A stretch of DNA of 64,000 nt from Maribacter hydrothermalis (lineage in GTDB: Bacteria; Bacteroidota; Bacteroidia; Flavobacteriales; Flavobacteriaceae): positions 1,178,001-1,242,000 of the forward strand of contig NZ_CP018760.1 in assembly GCF_001913155.1 (NCBI RefSeq), given 5' to 3'. This document shows positions 7,674 through 18,100 of the stretch, in pieces. Under the pieces are notes generated by a model, which was not told where the DNA came from, searched no databases, and saw nothing but the letters and a program-made list of their open reading frames with translations. Each line of letters opens with the position of its first letter. Position 1 is the stretch's first letter. Made by a program: the position numbers and the translations under genes.

Positions 7674-10277
7674 TTATTTTTTATCCTTAAAAATTGAACT
7701 ACTTAAATAACCAAAAATAAAACAAGAAACCACTCCAAAGAAAGCATACATTAAAAAACTAATATCGGTAAAAACACTTATATACCAAATTAATATAGCA
7801 CTTATTACCAAACCCATTAGTGTACCTGTTGCGTTCGCCTTTTTGGTCAACATCCCTAAAAGAAACATACCTCCTAATCCTCCCGTGAAAAGACCTAGGA
7901 ATCTATAAAATTGATCCCATAGAGATTTAATATTTGAACTCGCCATCCAAAGTGCCAACAACACACCTAACACACCAGTAACTATAGTTACAATTCTAGC
8001 AATTCTTAATAATTTTAAGTCTGGCGTTTTCGGACTAAAATGTTGATGAAAATCATTACAATACGCTGTTGAAACTGAATTTAAACTACTACTGATACTT
8101 GACATTGCAGCAGAAAAAATTCCAGCAACCAGCAAGCCAGAAACACCAACTGGCAACTCCCTAACAATATACCAAGGAAAAATAGAATCGTTATTTGACA
8201 TAGCCGGAGATAGTGCATTCGGCATTTCTGAATAAAAAATAAATAAGAGCGTACCTATACCAAAAAAGATAATTGTTGCAGGTAAAGTCAAAACCGCATT
8301 AGTATACAATGTTTTTTGAGAATCTTTTATGCTAGAGCTTGTCAAATATCGTTGCACTATGGTCTGATCTGTACCTTGAGTAACCATAGCAGAGGCCAAA
8401 CCTCCAATGAAAACTACCCAGAAGGTAGATTCAGTAAAATCAAAGTCTAGATTGGCAATATTGAACTTATCACGCTCTGAAGCATAAGAAATCATATCTA
8501 CAAATGAGGTTTCGGTATGCAACAGAATCCAAACTACTGCCAAAATACTACCCCCTAAAAGCACGATTACCTGTAATACATCTGTCCAAATCACCGCTTC
8601 AATACCTCCAAAAGTCGTGTATAGCACACACAATAACCCCATAATCAAAATACTTGTCTCTACGGGTATACCAGTAACTATAGAAATGGCAAGTGATGGC
8701 AGTAATAACACAATGCCTATTCGCCCTAATTGGAATAATATAAACGACAAACTACCAAATGCGCGCGCTGTATAATTAAAACGGTCTTCTAAATACTCAT
8801 AAGCAGTTCTAATTTTCAGTTTATTAAAAAAGGGTATGAATATAAAAGCTATTACCGGTGTTATTAAAATGGCTGTAATATTAAGAAAGAAAAAAGACCA
8901 ATCCGTTATAAAAGCTTTCGCTGGTATAGCCATAAATGTGATGGCGCTTAATAGCGTTCCAAATACACTTAAACCAGAAGCCCACCAAGGAATACGACCA
9001 CCACCAACAAAATAATCTTCGGTCGACTTTTGTTTTCGGGCAAAATAGACACCAATCATTAAAGAAACTAAAAGATATAGTACCAAAACCGTGTAATTAA
9101 TAACACCAAACGGTTCAGCTGCTTCAGCTATTTTAAATTGCCGAACTGCTGCTGTTCTGATGCCTGGAGAAACCTCTCCTGAAATAATTACAAAGCCCTC
9201 ATCTTTTTTAAAAGAAAGTGCCGTTACAGGTATACCAAACGATAAAGTGTCGTAAACAAACCATTTTTTTGTAATACTATTATAACCTAATATTTCTTTA
9301 GAAAACCCTGGATGGACTGTAAGTATTTTATCCCTTTTTTCTTTTAAGGTAAGTGCAATTGAATCATTTTTCTCTTCTGCAAGCTGTAATGCTATATTTT
9401 CAAGTTGGTTAAACAATAACTCATCTGAACCTCCATAAATCATAATATGCATAGAACCCATGCTTTCAGCAGAGGCACCCATTATAACCCTAGAATTTCC
9501 GTTGATCAATAATTCACCTTCATTTTTCCAATGTCCTTCTTTAAGATCATAGGATAGGTAATTGGTTAGCGTTTCTGATTTTTTTCCGGCTATTTGATTC
9601 CTGCCCCCAATAACAAAAAGCTTTCTTGATTCTTTTGTTTCTTGTACTGCAATACTGTGCAATGCCCTAGCAGGACCTGGAAAATCTAAAAGTCTTTCCC
9701 ATTCTTTGGTGTTTTTTAAAGACATTCTATAAAAAGAATTGACGCTCTTTACAGAATTTTTACCTCCAACTACGTACACATAATCTCCCTCAACAACTGC
9801 AGCAGCATAGGCCAAAGGTTCTGGTAACGATGGATAATCGGTAATTTCAAGATTATCTTTGGATAAATTATAGTTCAGCAAAAAAACTTTATCACTGGTT
9901 TGGTCTCCGTTTTCTCCACCAATGATCAACACACCGTTGGGTGTAGTTACAGAAGCCCCGTATGCAAGTGGCGATGGTAGTACTTTATCGGATAATTTCC
10001 ACTGACCATCTTGCAACACATAAATGTCTTCGCTATATATCTTTTTACCACCTTTCCAAGGTAAACCATTTGGAAAATTAGCACCACCAGCCGTTATAAT
10101 TACGTCATTGTACTCCCCTCCTACCATACCTGCAAAACCAAAAGCAGTTGAATCTTCTGCTTGTTTTATTAGCTCAGGTAGTTCTAACATACCCACTTTA
10201 GATTTTTCTTGACCGAAACCAATTGCAACGAACAGTATAAATACCGATAAAGCTTTTTTAATTTCTTTTCTATTCAT
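7674..10277 (-). CDS. Fused sialic-acid mutarotase (NanM-like kelch) and sodium:solute symporter (NanT-like)
   Basis: An 867-residue fusion. A signal peptide (ends near IGFGQE) leads to a kelch propeller of about 370 residues with GGANFPNG, YVVGGKNSV and LFVIGGRNQ repeats, like the cyclically permuted mutarotase family that converts alpha- to beta-N-acetylneuraminate in the periplasm. From about 390 onward comes an SSS-family transporter with 12 or more membrane segments (YTVLVLYLLVSLMIG at the first, YFVGGGRIPWWASGL after it, ending at IFGYLSSSIF). Fusion puts anomer conversion directly at the uptake pore. It is last in the epimerase-sialidase-transporter operon, 56 bp after the sialidase gene. 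Sialic acid as substrate is inferred from the neighbours. Confidence 0.88.
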   Translation of the reverse strand: MNRKEIKKALSVFILFVAIGFGQEKSKVGMLELPELIKQAEDSTAFGFAGMVGGEYNDVIITAGGANFPNGLPWKGGKKIYSEDIYVLQDGQWKLSDKVLPSPLAYGASVTTPNGVLIIGGENGDQTSDKVFLLNYNLSKDNLEITDYPSLPEPLAYAAAVVEGDYVYVVGGKNSVKSVNSFYRMSLKNTKEWERLLDFPGPARALHSIAVQETKESRKLFVIGGRNQIAGKKSETLTNYLSYDLKEGHWKNEGELLINGNSRVIMGASAESMGSMHIMIYGGSDELLFNQLENIALQLAEEKNDSIALTLKEKRDKILTVHPGFSKEILGYNSITKKWFVYDTLSFGIPVTALSFKKDEGFVIISGEVSPGIRTAAVRQFKIAEAAEPFGVINYTVLVLYLLVSLMIGVYFARKQKSTEDYFVGGGRIPWWASGLSVFGTLLSAITFMAIPAKAFITDWSFFFLNITAILITPVIAFIFIPFFNKLKIRTAYEYLEDRFNYTARAFGSLSFILFQLGRIGIVLLLPSLAISIVTGIPVETSILIMGLLCVLYTTFGGIEAVIWTDVLQVIVLLGGSILAVVWILLHTETSFVDMISYASERDKFNIANLDFDFTESTFWVVFIGGLASAMVTQGTDQTIVQRYLTSSSIKDSQKTLYTNAVLTLPATIIFFGIGTLLFIFYSEMPNALSPAMSNNDSIFPWYIVRELPVGVSGLLVAGIFSAAMSSISSSLNSVSTAYCNDFHQHFSPKTPDLKLLRIARIVTIVTGVLGVLLALWMASSNIKSLWDQFYRFLGLFTGGLGGMFLLGMLTKKANATGTLMGLVISAILIWYISVFTDISFLMYAFFGVVSCFIFGYLSSSIFKDKK

Positions 10278-10333
10278 ATTATGAATGTTCAGTTTTGAAA
10301 TATCTTAAAGTAATAATGGGGTCTTTAGTTCTG

Positions 10334-11467
10334 CTAGTTTTTTTTCTTAGGCTTTTTATACTTGTCTTTATTATCAGTCAACCATTTAAGCGAAAAACGA
10401 GCGTAAACGTTCTCGGTATATTCATCTTTTTCAAAGAAAACACCAATATCGCCATTTTTTAAAACGGTTAACGATGAATATGCGGAAGGACCTTCATACA
10501 CCGTTTTACCATTGGTCCACGTTGCGCCTTCATCATAGCTTACACGAACGGTTAAGTTTGTACGGCCTTTTGTAGTTTTGGCATTGGAAAATAATAAGCG
10601 ATTTTTATTATATCCATCATCTATAGATGTATATCTAATAATACTTGCATTACACCCTGGATCTATCAGATTTGTATCGGGTTTTGTTGTCCAGGTTTTG
10701 CCTTCATCTGTAGAGGTATGAATTAAACGATGGCCTTCTTTATTCTCACGTGCATTTACCATCCAGCTACCATCTGCCAATTCAACAATTTTAGATTCAT
10801 CGGCCGGAGTTATAGGAGTATCTATTAAAAACCACGTTTTGCCATGGTCATCACTACCAAAAATATGCATACCGCTATTTAAATTTACCATACAGTGCAA
10901 AAGTTTACCAGTACTTGTCTGTATACCCCTTCCTGAAGTAATAAATTTAAAATCTTCGTGCCATTCAGGTTTCGCAATTTGCGAGGTAATATCTTCTGGT
11001 TTACTCCATGTTTTACCATTATCCGAACTTTTCAGCACATGTAAATAATAGACATCTTTTTCTGTGTTCAAATTCATGAAATTATAGAACATGAATATCT
11101 CTTTGGTGATTTTATCGACTATCATAGAAGGGTCAGATGCGGACTGGCCCAACGGAAAATCTACAACCGTCTCTATAGGCGTCCATGTTTTCCCATTATC
11201 ACTACTTCTACGAATTACAATATTAATATCATCACTTCCCCTAAGGTCATTACAAGAGGGTAATCTTTCATCAATTGCAGCAATAAGGTCGCCGTTTGGT
11301 GCGGTTACAATGGCAGGAATTCGATAACAAGAAACCGACTCGTTCATTGATGTATTGAATAGATCTTGATGGTCAATGATCCCTTCTGCCATTTGAAACG
11401 ATTTATCTTGGGCATTTACAGAAAAAGTAAAAAGCAGGGCTAAAGCAATTAGTGTGTAATTCTTCAT
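10334..11467 (-). CDS. Exo-alpha-sialidase (GH33)
   Basis: A 377-residue secreted enzyme with signal peptide MKNYTLIALALLFTFSVNAQ. It carries the FRIP-type motif YRIP (48-51, first arginine of the triad), then five Asp boxes of the S-x-D-x-G-x-T-W type: SSDNGKTW twice, SDDHGKTW, STDEGKTW and SYDEGATW. This is diagnostic for the six-bladed sialidase fold and gives release of terminal sialic acids from glycans. It sits 6 bp after the epimerase gene and before the transporter gene, so liberation and uptake are co-expressed. The protein has no lipobox, so it is probably periplasmic or secreted. The symbol nanH is often used for such genes. Confidence 0.93.
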   Translation of the reverse strand: MKNYTLIALALLFTFSVNAQDKSFQMAEGIIDHQDLFNTSMNESVSCYRIPAIVTAPNGDLIAAIDERLPSCNDLRGSDDINIVIRRSSDNGKTWTPIETVVDFPLGQSASDPSMIVDKITKEIFMFYNFMNLNTEKDVYYLHVLKSSDNGKTWSKPEDITSQIAKPEWHEDFKFITSGRGIQTSTGKLLHCMVNLNSGMHIFGSDDHGKTWFLIDTPITPADESKIVELADGSWMVNARENKEGHRLIHTSTDEGKTWTTKPDTNLIDPGCNASIIRYTSIDDGYNKNRLLFSNAKTTKGRTNLTVRVSYDEGATWTNGKTVYEGPSAYSSLTVLKNGDIGVFFEKDEYTENVYARFSLKWLTDNKDKYKKPKKKN

Positions 11468-11473
11468 TTAAAT

Positions 11474-12631
11474 TTATTTTGATTCTATTTTTTCAAAAGA
11501 TTTCCAACATTGGTACATAGCTCTTGGAACATGGAAACACCCTTTCCATTTACCTCCTTTTAACGTAGATAATGGTTCTCCTTTGCGGTTAAGGTACCCA
11601 AACCACTCCCCATGTTCAAGGTCGGGAAAATGAGACCATGTATAGTCATGAACTTTTTGATACCAATGTGCAATTGTACTTGATGGGTTTTGCTCATATG
11701 CTTTCGTTAAAGCTACCAAGGTTTCAAGGTGTACCCACCACAATTTTTGGTCATGCTCTAACTGTTGGGGCGGATGGCCTTTGGCATCCATAAAATAGAA
11801 AATACCTCCAAATTCTTTGTCCCAACCATATTCCAATATACGTATAATCGTATCAGAAGCTCTCTGAATAAGTTTTTGGTCATTTTTTCGAACCCCGATA
11901 TCAATCATAAACCACATCGCTTCAATACCATGACCTGGATTAATAAGCCTTCCATCAAAACTATTATGTAGTGATCCGTCTTGCATCACATTTTCATATA
12001 TTAAACCAGAATCTTTTTGTAGAAAGACTTCCATAACTTCGTTGACACTATAATTTAGTGTTCGTTCTATTTCTTCTGGTTCAAGAACATCTGAAAGCTC
12101 TAATACCAGATTAGACAAAATCATTGGAAGTGCAAAATTTTTCAGATTTCGCTCTCCAGTTCCCTTCTCATAAATTCCTTTAGGATTGTCTTTTCGACTT
12201 AAGATATTAAGATACGTAGCCTTTGCAATTTCACGAAACTCATTGTTACCTGAAGCTTTTGCGTATTGGGCAAATGCCATTGCTGCAAAGCAATCAGAAA
12301 ATATATTGTAGGGCTGCACCAAAGGCTTTCCTTCTTTGGTCATTGAAAAATAAAAATTTCCATTAGAATCCCTTGCGTTATTTTTAATAAAATCAGCGCC
12401 TAATTTTGCATTTTTTAGCCAAGATTCTCTTCGCTCAACTTGATTATAAAGCATAGAAAATTGCCATACTTGTCTTGCTTGAAGCCAAGTAAATTTATCG
12501 GTATCGTACACCTTCCCAGTCTGATCAAGACACGTATAATAACCTCCATCAACGAGATCTAACGAATGTTGCTCCCAAAATGGAAGTATATCAGTTAAAA
12601 GTGTATTCTTGTATAATGATGCGTATTTCAT
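11474..12631 (-). CDS. N-acylglucosamine 2-epimerase (AGE family)
   Basis: Start chosen at the ATG at 12631 ([12 protein letters not shown]); the open frame reaches 12664 but that ATG lies upstream of the operator, within the promoter. The 385-residue product has the AGE (alpha/alpha)6-barrel signatures [33 protein letters not shown], the histidine motif [24 protein letters not shown] and the C-terminal [14 protein letters not shown]. These enzymes interconvert ManNAc and GlcNAc, the step after lyase cleavage in Bacteroidota. It is the first gene of the operon with the sialidase and NanMT genes. An operator overlaps its likely transcription start. Confidence 0.92.
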   Translation of the reverse strand: MKYASLYKNTLLTDILPFWEQHSLDLVDGGYYTCLDQTGKVYDTDKFTWLQARQVWQFSMLYNQVERRESWLKNAKLGADFIKNNARDSNGNFYFSMTKEGKPLVQPYNIFSDCFAAMAFAQYAKASGNNEFREIAKATYLNILSRKDNPKGIYEKGTGERNLKNFALPMILSNLVLELSDVLEPEEIERTLNYSVNEVMEVFLQKDSGLIYENVMQDGSLHNSFDGRLINPGHGIEAMWFMIDIGVRKNDQKLIQRASDTIIRILEYGWDKEFGGIFYFMDAKGHPPQQLEHDQKLWWVHLETLVALTKAYEQNPSSTIAHWYQKVHDYTWSHFPDLEHGEWFGYLNRKGEPLSTLKGGKWKGCFHVPRAMYQCWKSFEKIESK

Positions 12632-12633
12632 TT

Positions 12634-12650
12634 TATATGTATAACATAAT
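12634..12650. promoter_or_regulatory. GntR-type operator in front of the epimerase operon
   Basis: TATATGTATAACATAAT matches the operator at 18522 at 15 of 17 positions. It lies between the -7 element (12652-12659) and the start codon, so repressor binding would cover the transcription start. Confidence 0.8.
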
Positions 12651-12651
12651 A

Positions 12652-12659
12652 CAAAAATA
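12652..12659 (-). promoter_or_regulatory. -7 element of the epimerase-sialidase-NanMT operon
   Basis: TATTTTTG on the minus strand fits the Bacteroidota TAnnTTTG box exactly and abuts the operator. Confidence 0.65.
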
Positions 12660-12765
12660 AACAAAAAATCGTTAACTTAGTCAGTGGTAGAAGTATTAAT
12701 AAATGCTTAATAAAAGTTTCTTAATAGAAATTAAGAATCAACTATATAATCTATATAAGTAACCG

Positions 12766-12773
12766 TATTTTTG
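12766..12773 (+). promoter_or_regulatory. -7 element of the gntR gene
   Basis: TATTTTTG, 40 bp before the start codon of the regulator. No copy of the operator is seen next to this box, so autoregulation would have to come from the site at 12634. Confidence 0.55.
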
Positions 12774-12812
12774 TTAATTGATGTTGTATAAATTGATAGT
12801 AAATAACCAAGT

Positions 12813-13544
12813 ATGAAGAAATTTAAAAAGTTAGCACCTGTAGATACTGGATCTCTAGTAGACAAAGTAGAAATACGTTTATTGGCTTTTTTTAAAGATA
12901 ATAACCTCAAGGCCGGCGATGCCATACCCAAGGAACTTGAGTTCGCAGAATCTTTGGGCGTAAGCAGAACTGTTGTTAGAGAGGCACTTCTTCGTTTACG
13001 TACATTAGGCTTGGTAGAATCAAAAAAGCATAGGGGCATGATATTGAAGCAGCCGGATATCATCAATAATTTTGAACGTATTATGGACCCAACTTTATTA
13101 GGCGAGGATACAATGAGACAACTCTTTGAGCTTCGTTTAATTTTAGAAATGGGAATGGCAGACTTTCTTTTTGAACATAAGACACAAAAAGATATGGATG
13201 AGCTAGAGGCAATAGTTAAAGCTGAGGAATCTAGCAGTTCTGGTAAAATTCGATTTACTTTAGACAAGGAGGTTGCCTTTCATGGTAAATTATATGAAAT
13301 GTCCAAAAACACTACGCTATTAAAATTTCAAAACTTACTACTACCTGTTTTTGATTATGTATACTTAAAAGAAACCAAGAATACCGACCTAGATGCTTAC
13401 CATTTTTCAGGTGGGAAATTTGTCTCTCATAGAATGTTATTTGAAAATCTAAAAGTTGGTACCCCAGAAACTTTTAGAAATGCAATGCGACGACATTTAG
13501 AACCGCATTTTGATCATGCTTTCAAGGCAAACGGAGATAAATAA
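12813..13544 (+). CDS. FadR-subfamily GntR regulator, probable sialic-acid repressor
   Basis: A 243-residue regulator. The N-terminal winged helix is clear: AGDAIPKELEFAESLGVSR, then TVVREALLRLRTLGLVESKK, at about 35-75. The C-terminal FCD domain (about 95-235) contains the ligand and metal positions expected for this subfamily, for example ELRLILEMGMADFLF, VAFHGKLYEMSKN, SHRMLFENL and MRRHLEPHFDHAF. It is transcribed away from the epimerase operon. The GT-N3-AC core of the operators found at three promoters here is the usual FadR-type target, so this protein is the best candidate to bind them and to respond to a sialic-acid intermediate. Effector unknown. Confidence 0.88.
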   Translation: MKKFKKLAPVDTGSLVDKVEIRLLAFFKDNNLKAGDAIPKELEFAESLGVSRTVVREALLRLRTLGLVESKKHRGMILKQPDIINNFERIMDPTLLGEDTMRQLFELRLILEMGMADFLFEHKTQKDMDELEAIVKAEESSSSGKIRFTLDKEVAFHGKLYEMSKNTTLLKFQNLLLPVFDYVYLKETKNTDLDAYHFSGGKFVSHRMLFENLKVGTPETFRNAMRRHLEPHFDHAFKANGDK

Positions 13545-13576
13545 AAAGTCCCTGGCTAACTAAACCAAGGACTTTT
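13544..13576. terminator. Bidirectional terminator between gntR and susD
   Basis: AAAAGTCC-c-TGG, a 9-base loop, CCA-a-GGACTTTT. A- and T-rich flanks allow it to work for both converging genes. Confidence 0.8.
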
Positions 13577-13607
13577 AGAAAATTAACTAAATCAACAACT
13601 ATTTTAT

Positions 13608-15113
13608 TTAATTATACCCTGGTGTTTGAACCAATGCCGGGTTTCTACCTAACATATCAGTTGTAATAGGTAACAATAATTTATACTCATCACCTGGAGA
13701 CAAAAATTCAACATTATCAAAAACGAAACTGTTACCGGCTCTTCTTAAATCCCACCATCTTTTGCCTTCTCCAACAAATTCTTTATAACGTTCGTCTAAA
13801 ATAGCATTCGCATTATCTATTTGTGAACCATTTGTAAAGCCGTGAACGATCACATCGTAATTAGCTCCGTATGCTCTTTCACGAATTAAATTTATTTCGT
13901 TCGTTGGGTCTTCATTTAAAAGATTTTTTGCTTCTGCCAAAAGTAACAGAACATCTGCATATCTATATACAGGTACATCGTTTTCAAATATTCGTTCTGA
14001 ACCAATTACCTGACCTAAGAACTTATTAAAGACAGAACCAAAATATACAGGTTCATTATACGACGGGTATCCTAATCCTCCATTATCATTTGTATATAAT
14101 CTTATAAAAGTTGCATCTTTACGACTATCATCGTTATCGTCTAACAACAAAATGGTCTTCTCAGACTGGCCATATCTGTTTGCTCCTGCAATAATAAAAT
14201 CCATCATAGAATTACCGTCATCATCAAATTGTGGGTTAATTTCAGTACTTCGGCCTGTTAAACTGTTATAAAAGTTAGATGCTTCATCTTGTTTGTACTG
14301 CAAGGCGAAAATAAACTCACTATTCCCTTCGTTTCCAACGCCCCATAAACTAGGAATATCATTTTCTAATCCCACACCAAAAGAAGCTACTTGCTGTAAT
14401 GCCGTTTTTGCTTCATTTAAATCTGCAGTACCGCCGTCTAGCAAGTTTCCAGACCAAATATAAACGTCCCCTTTAAGGGTAAGTGTTGCTGCTTTAGACC
14501 AGAAGTTTTTACTATCTACCCAAAAACTATCGTCAGAACCAAAGGCAGTTAAAGAAGCATCTATATCCGACTTTATTAAATTCATTACTTCTTCTTGTGA
14601 AGACCGAGCCTTACTTAAATCAGTTGGGTCTATTGCACCAACAGGTTCTAAAATAATTGGAACACCACCCCATGTTTTTAACAGTGTATAGTAATATAAT
14701 GCTCTTAGACCATAAGCTTGCCCCATTAAGTGTGCCTTTTCACCCTCGTTAATAAAGGTTACGTTTGGTGCATTAGCCAAGAAATCATTAATACGGTGTA
14801 TTCTTGTATACAAACCTGCCCACCCGCCAAAAGGTGCAGTTGCTTCAGTAAAATTAGATTCTATCAAGTTAATATTATCGGCAGACTCATATGTTCTTCC
14901 TCCCCAAATATCGCTTCTAATTTCTCCCAATAACCAAAAATCTTGGGCAGATGATCTTAAATTGGCATATAAACCAGTATGTGCGGTTTTTACGCCTTCT
15001 TCAGTTTCCCAAAAACCTGCAGAGGTCAACTCACTGGGACTTTCTAATTCGAGCTCACTTTCGCATGCACTCAAAGCAACGGTAGCTAATAATATGTATA
15101 AATATTTTTTCAT
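13608..15113 (-). CDS. SusD/RagB outer-membrane glycan-binding lipoprotein (sialic-acid locus)
   Basis: A 501-residue lipoprotein with lipobox LSAC at residues 15-18. The SusD fold is recognised by HTGLYANLRSSAQ, the TPR-like ALYYYTLLKTWGGVPI (about 145-160), VYRYADVLLLLAEAKN near 390, LDERYKEFVGEGKRWWDLRR and the end motif LLPITTDMLGRNPALVQTPGY. It forms the lid of the SusC channel and should bind sialylated or desialylated oligosaccharides at the cell surface. It starts 12 bp after susC on the same strand and belongs to the lyase-susC-susD group. Confidence 0.93.
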   Translation of the reverse strand: MKKYLYILLATVALSACESELELESPSELTSAGFWETEEGVKTAHTGLYANLRSSAQDFWLLGEIRSDIWGGRTYESADNINLIESNFTEATAPFGGWAGLYTRIHRINDFLANAPNVTFINEGEKAHLMGQAYGLRALYYYTLLKTWGGVPIILEPVGAIDPTDLSKARSSQEEVMNLIKSDIDASLTAFGSDDSFWVDSKNFWSKAATLTLKGDVYIWSGNLLDGGTADLNEAKTALQQVASFGVGLENDIPSLWGVGNEGNSEFIFALQYKQDEASNFYNSLTGRSTEINPQFDDDGNSMMDFIIAGANRYGQSEKTILLLDDNDDSRKDATFIRLYTNDNGGLGYPSYNEPVYFGSVFNKFLGQVIGSERIFENDVPVYRYADVLLLLAEAKNLLNEDPTNEINLIRERAYGANYDVIVHGFTNGSQIDNANAILDERYKEFVGEGKRWWDLRRAGNSFVFDNVEFLSPGDEYKLLLPITTDMLGRNPALVQTPGYN

Positions 15114-15124
15114 CTTTATCTTTT

Positions 15125-18100
15125 TTAAAATGTTACGTTAAGACCAATCGTGATTGTTTTTGGAACAGGAAATGCCCCATATTGCACGCCACCTATTTCA
15201 GGTGTATCACCGCTCATACTTTTAAAATAATTCAAGTTAGATCCCGTAAGAAAAAGACTAAGACCTTGAATGGCATCATTAAAATATTCTGTTGGGAAAT
15301 TGTAACTTAACGTCACTTCTCTTAAAGCTAAATAATCGCCTTTTTCCCAGAATTGGTCATTTCCAAAATTTTGAAGACTTTCCACTGATTCACTTCCTCT
15401 CCAAACATTTTTTGCAGCATTTACAAAAACCATACGAGGCCATTGTGTATCTGTATTGCTAGGTGTCCAAGAATTCAATACTTCAATTGGCTGATTTAGG
15501 TTACCCTGCGTTTGCCCATACCCTTTGGCCCTAATATGGTTCCAAACCAAATGACCGGCAGCAAAATCTGTTTTAACAAATAAATTAAAGTTCTTATAGT
15601 TTACACTTGTCGTTAAACCTCCAATAATGTTCGGTGTTGTACGGCCAATAACCTTTCTATCCAAGCCATTGATAACTCCGTCTTTATTTTGATCAACCCA
15701 TTTAGAATCACCTGCCCAACGCTGGTTGGTACTAGCAGCTGGCATGAATTCATCAGTAATTGAATTATCGGCATCAGCTTCAGCTTGTGTTGCGTAGACA
15801 CCATCTTGTTCAAAAGCTACAACAAGATCATTGCCCGATCGTTGTCCTTCCTGAAAACCTCCTACCCATTCTTCTTGGTTAGTGGATGGATTCCAAATAA
15901 GTTCACCACCCTGTCGGTTTAAATCATTATCATTCTCTGGCAGAGCGATTACATAGTTTTTATTCGATGTAAACGTTGCGCCCACATTCCAAGTTAAATC
16001 TTCATTTCTGATAATATCGCCATTTACCTGTAGTTCAAAACCTTTGTTTCTAATAGTTCCATTATTGGTTCTAATAGAACTGAAACCTGTGTAAAACGGC
16101 AATGTAAGATCTGCAATTTTATCTTTAACATCTCTAGAGTAAACATCCGTTATAAATGTAAGTCTATTATCAAAAAATGAAATATCCAAACCTGCATTAA
16201 ATGTTGTAGAACGCTCCCAGGCAAGATTTAATGTAGCTAAAGAAGTATTGGCATATCCTGTTTGGCCGTTATAAATACCTTGATCAGAATATGATCCAAA
16301 TACAGCATAATTACCCGTATAATCTTGCAAGCCAGGTGGAGTTATTGAATTTACATTACCATTAACACCATAGCTTAACCTTGGTTTAATTCTAGTGATC
16401 GTATTGGCAATATCCGAGTTTTTAAAGAAACTTTCATTATGCACATTCCAACCAAACGATACCCCTGGGAAGAATCCGAATTTTTCATTCCCCAATCTTG
16501 AGGCACCATCATTTCTAAATGTAAAGCTCAATAAATATCTGTCATCATAATCATATAACAACCTACCAAAAGTAGATGCGATTACTTGTTCTGACTCAAA
16601 GCTAAAAGGAATGCCATCAGCTTCTGGTGCAGCATTCAACGTTGCAATTAAATCGGATGGTGAATTTCGAGTGCCAGCAGAAGTTAGAAAAATATTATCC
16701 TTAAAATACTCAGCACCAATCAAAGCATTTAAATTATGGTTTCCGAATTTCTTCGTATAATTTAAGGTTGTGGTCAATTGATTTCTTAATGTTCTTTCTA
16801 AGCTAACTGAAGCTTCACGATTTGTACGCAGAGGTCCAGAAGTACTCCCAACCCTAAAAGCCTTATTAAAATTCTCATTATGATTGTTTATAGTAAAATG
16901 ACTGGCATCTACAGATAAGATTAGATTATTAAAAACATTCCAATCCATACCTATCGAAGCAGATAAGCGTTGCTCTAAATTTTTTCTAATAAACTTGTCT
17001 TGATAATATAATGGATTACCAAAACCATTATTTTGACCTACGGCAAATATATCTGAAAAAGTACCATCTGGATTGTTGTCGTAATCCCTAGAAGTTGGCG
17101 GTTGCCCTTGAAATCTTCTAAAAACAGTGTTATCATCTCCAAGCGGACTTCTGTTCAAGTTAGAATGTGAATATAATACGTTGGAATTTACTTTTATCTT
17201 GTCCGAAATTTTATAAGATCCAGAAAATTTACCCGAATATCTTTTAAATCCAGAGCCTAAGATCAACCCATCATTATCTAAAAGGCCTAAACCTAAATAA
17301 TATGATCCTTTTTCATTACCTCCGTCAAAAGATAAATAATGGTCTTTAGATTCACTGTTCTGGTAAATACGGTCACCCACATTTTTATTGTTGAAAAATA
17401 ATATTTCCTGACTTGGATCTAAAATATCAGGAATGGAGGCCCATCCGGGTTGATTCAATAAATATTGATTTTGTGGCGTAAGTAACTGTGTCGTAAATGG
17501 CGAATTGGTTGTGTTCCCCCCTATTCCAAAAGAGTTATCACCATTTATAAATTGTCGAATAAAGTTAGGATTACCCAGAACTTGCTCAGAATAAGCATGC
17601 CCTTGTCTATTGTAATTAAGAAAATCAGTAGCAGTAAGATATTCCTGATCATCTCTTTTTTCATTCATACTATATTTATAGCGATAATTTATAGAAGCCT
17701 TACCTACTTTACCTGTCTTAGTTGTTACCAAAATAACACCGTTTGCAGACCTTGCACCATAAATAGCGGTTGCTGCTGCATCTTTCAAAACTTCAATTGA
17801 TTCAATGTCATCGGAATTTAAAGCATAAAATGACCCAGGTATACCATCAATTAATATTAAGGGAGAACCTGTACCGTCAAAATTAGTACCCCCACGTAAT
17901 ACAATTTGAGGTGTAGACCCTGGCTGACCCGTAGTATTCGTAACGCGTAAACCAGCAATTGTTCCCTGTAATGCTGTGGCAACATTGGATCTGGTCGACG
18001 TTTGCAAAATTTCAGTATCTAATTTAGAAACTGATGTAGTCAACGTACTCCTGGTTTGGCTACCATAACCTGTTACAACAACTTCATCAAGCATTGCGGT

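Noticed and set aside
12731..13267. A 178-codon minus-strand frame opposite the GntR gene
   Set aside because: Serine- and leucine-rich antisense translation of a clear GntR protein, with no domain.
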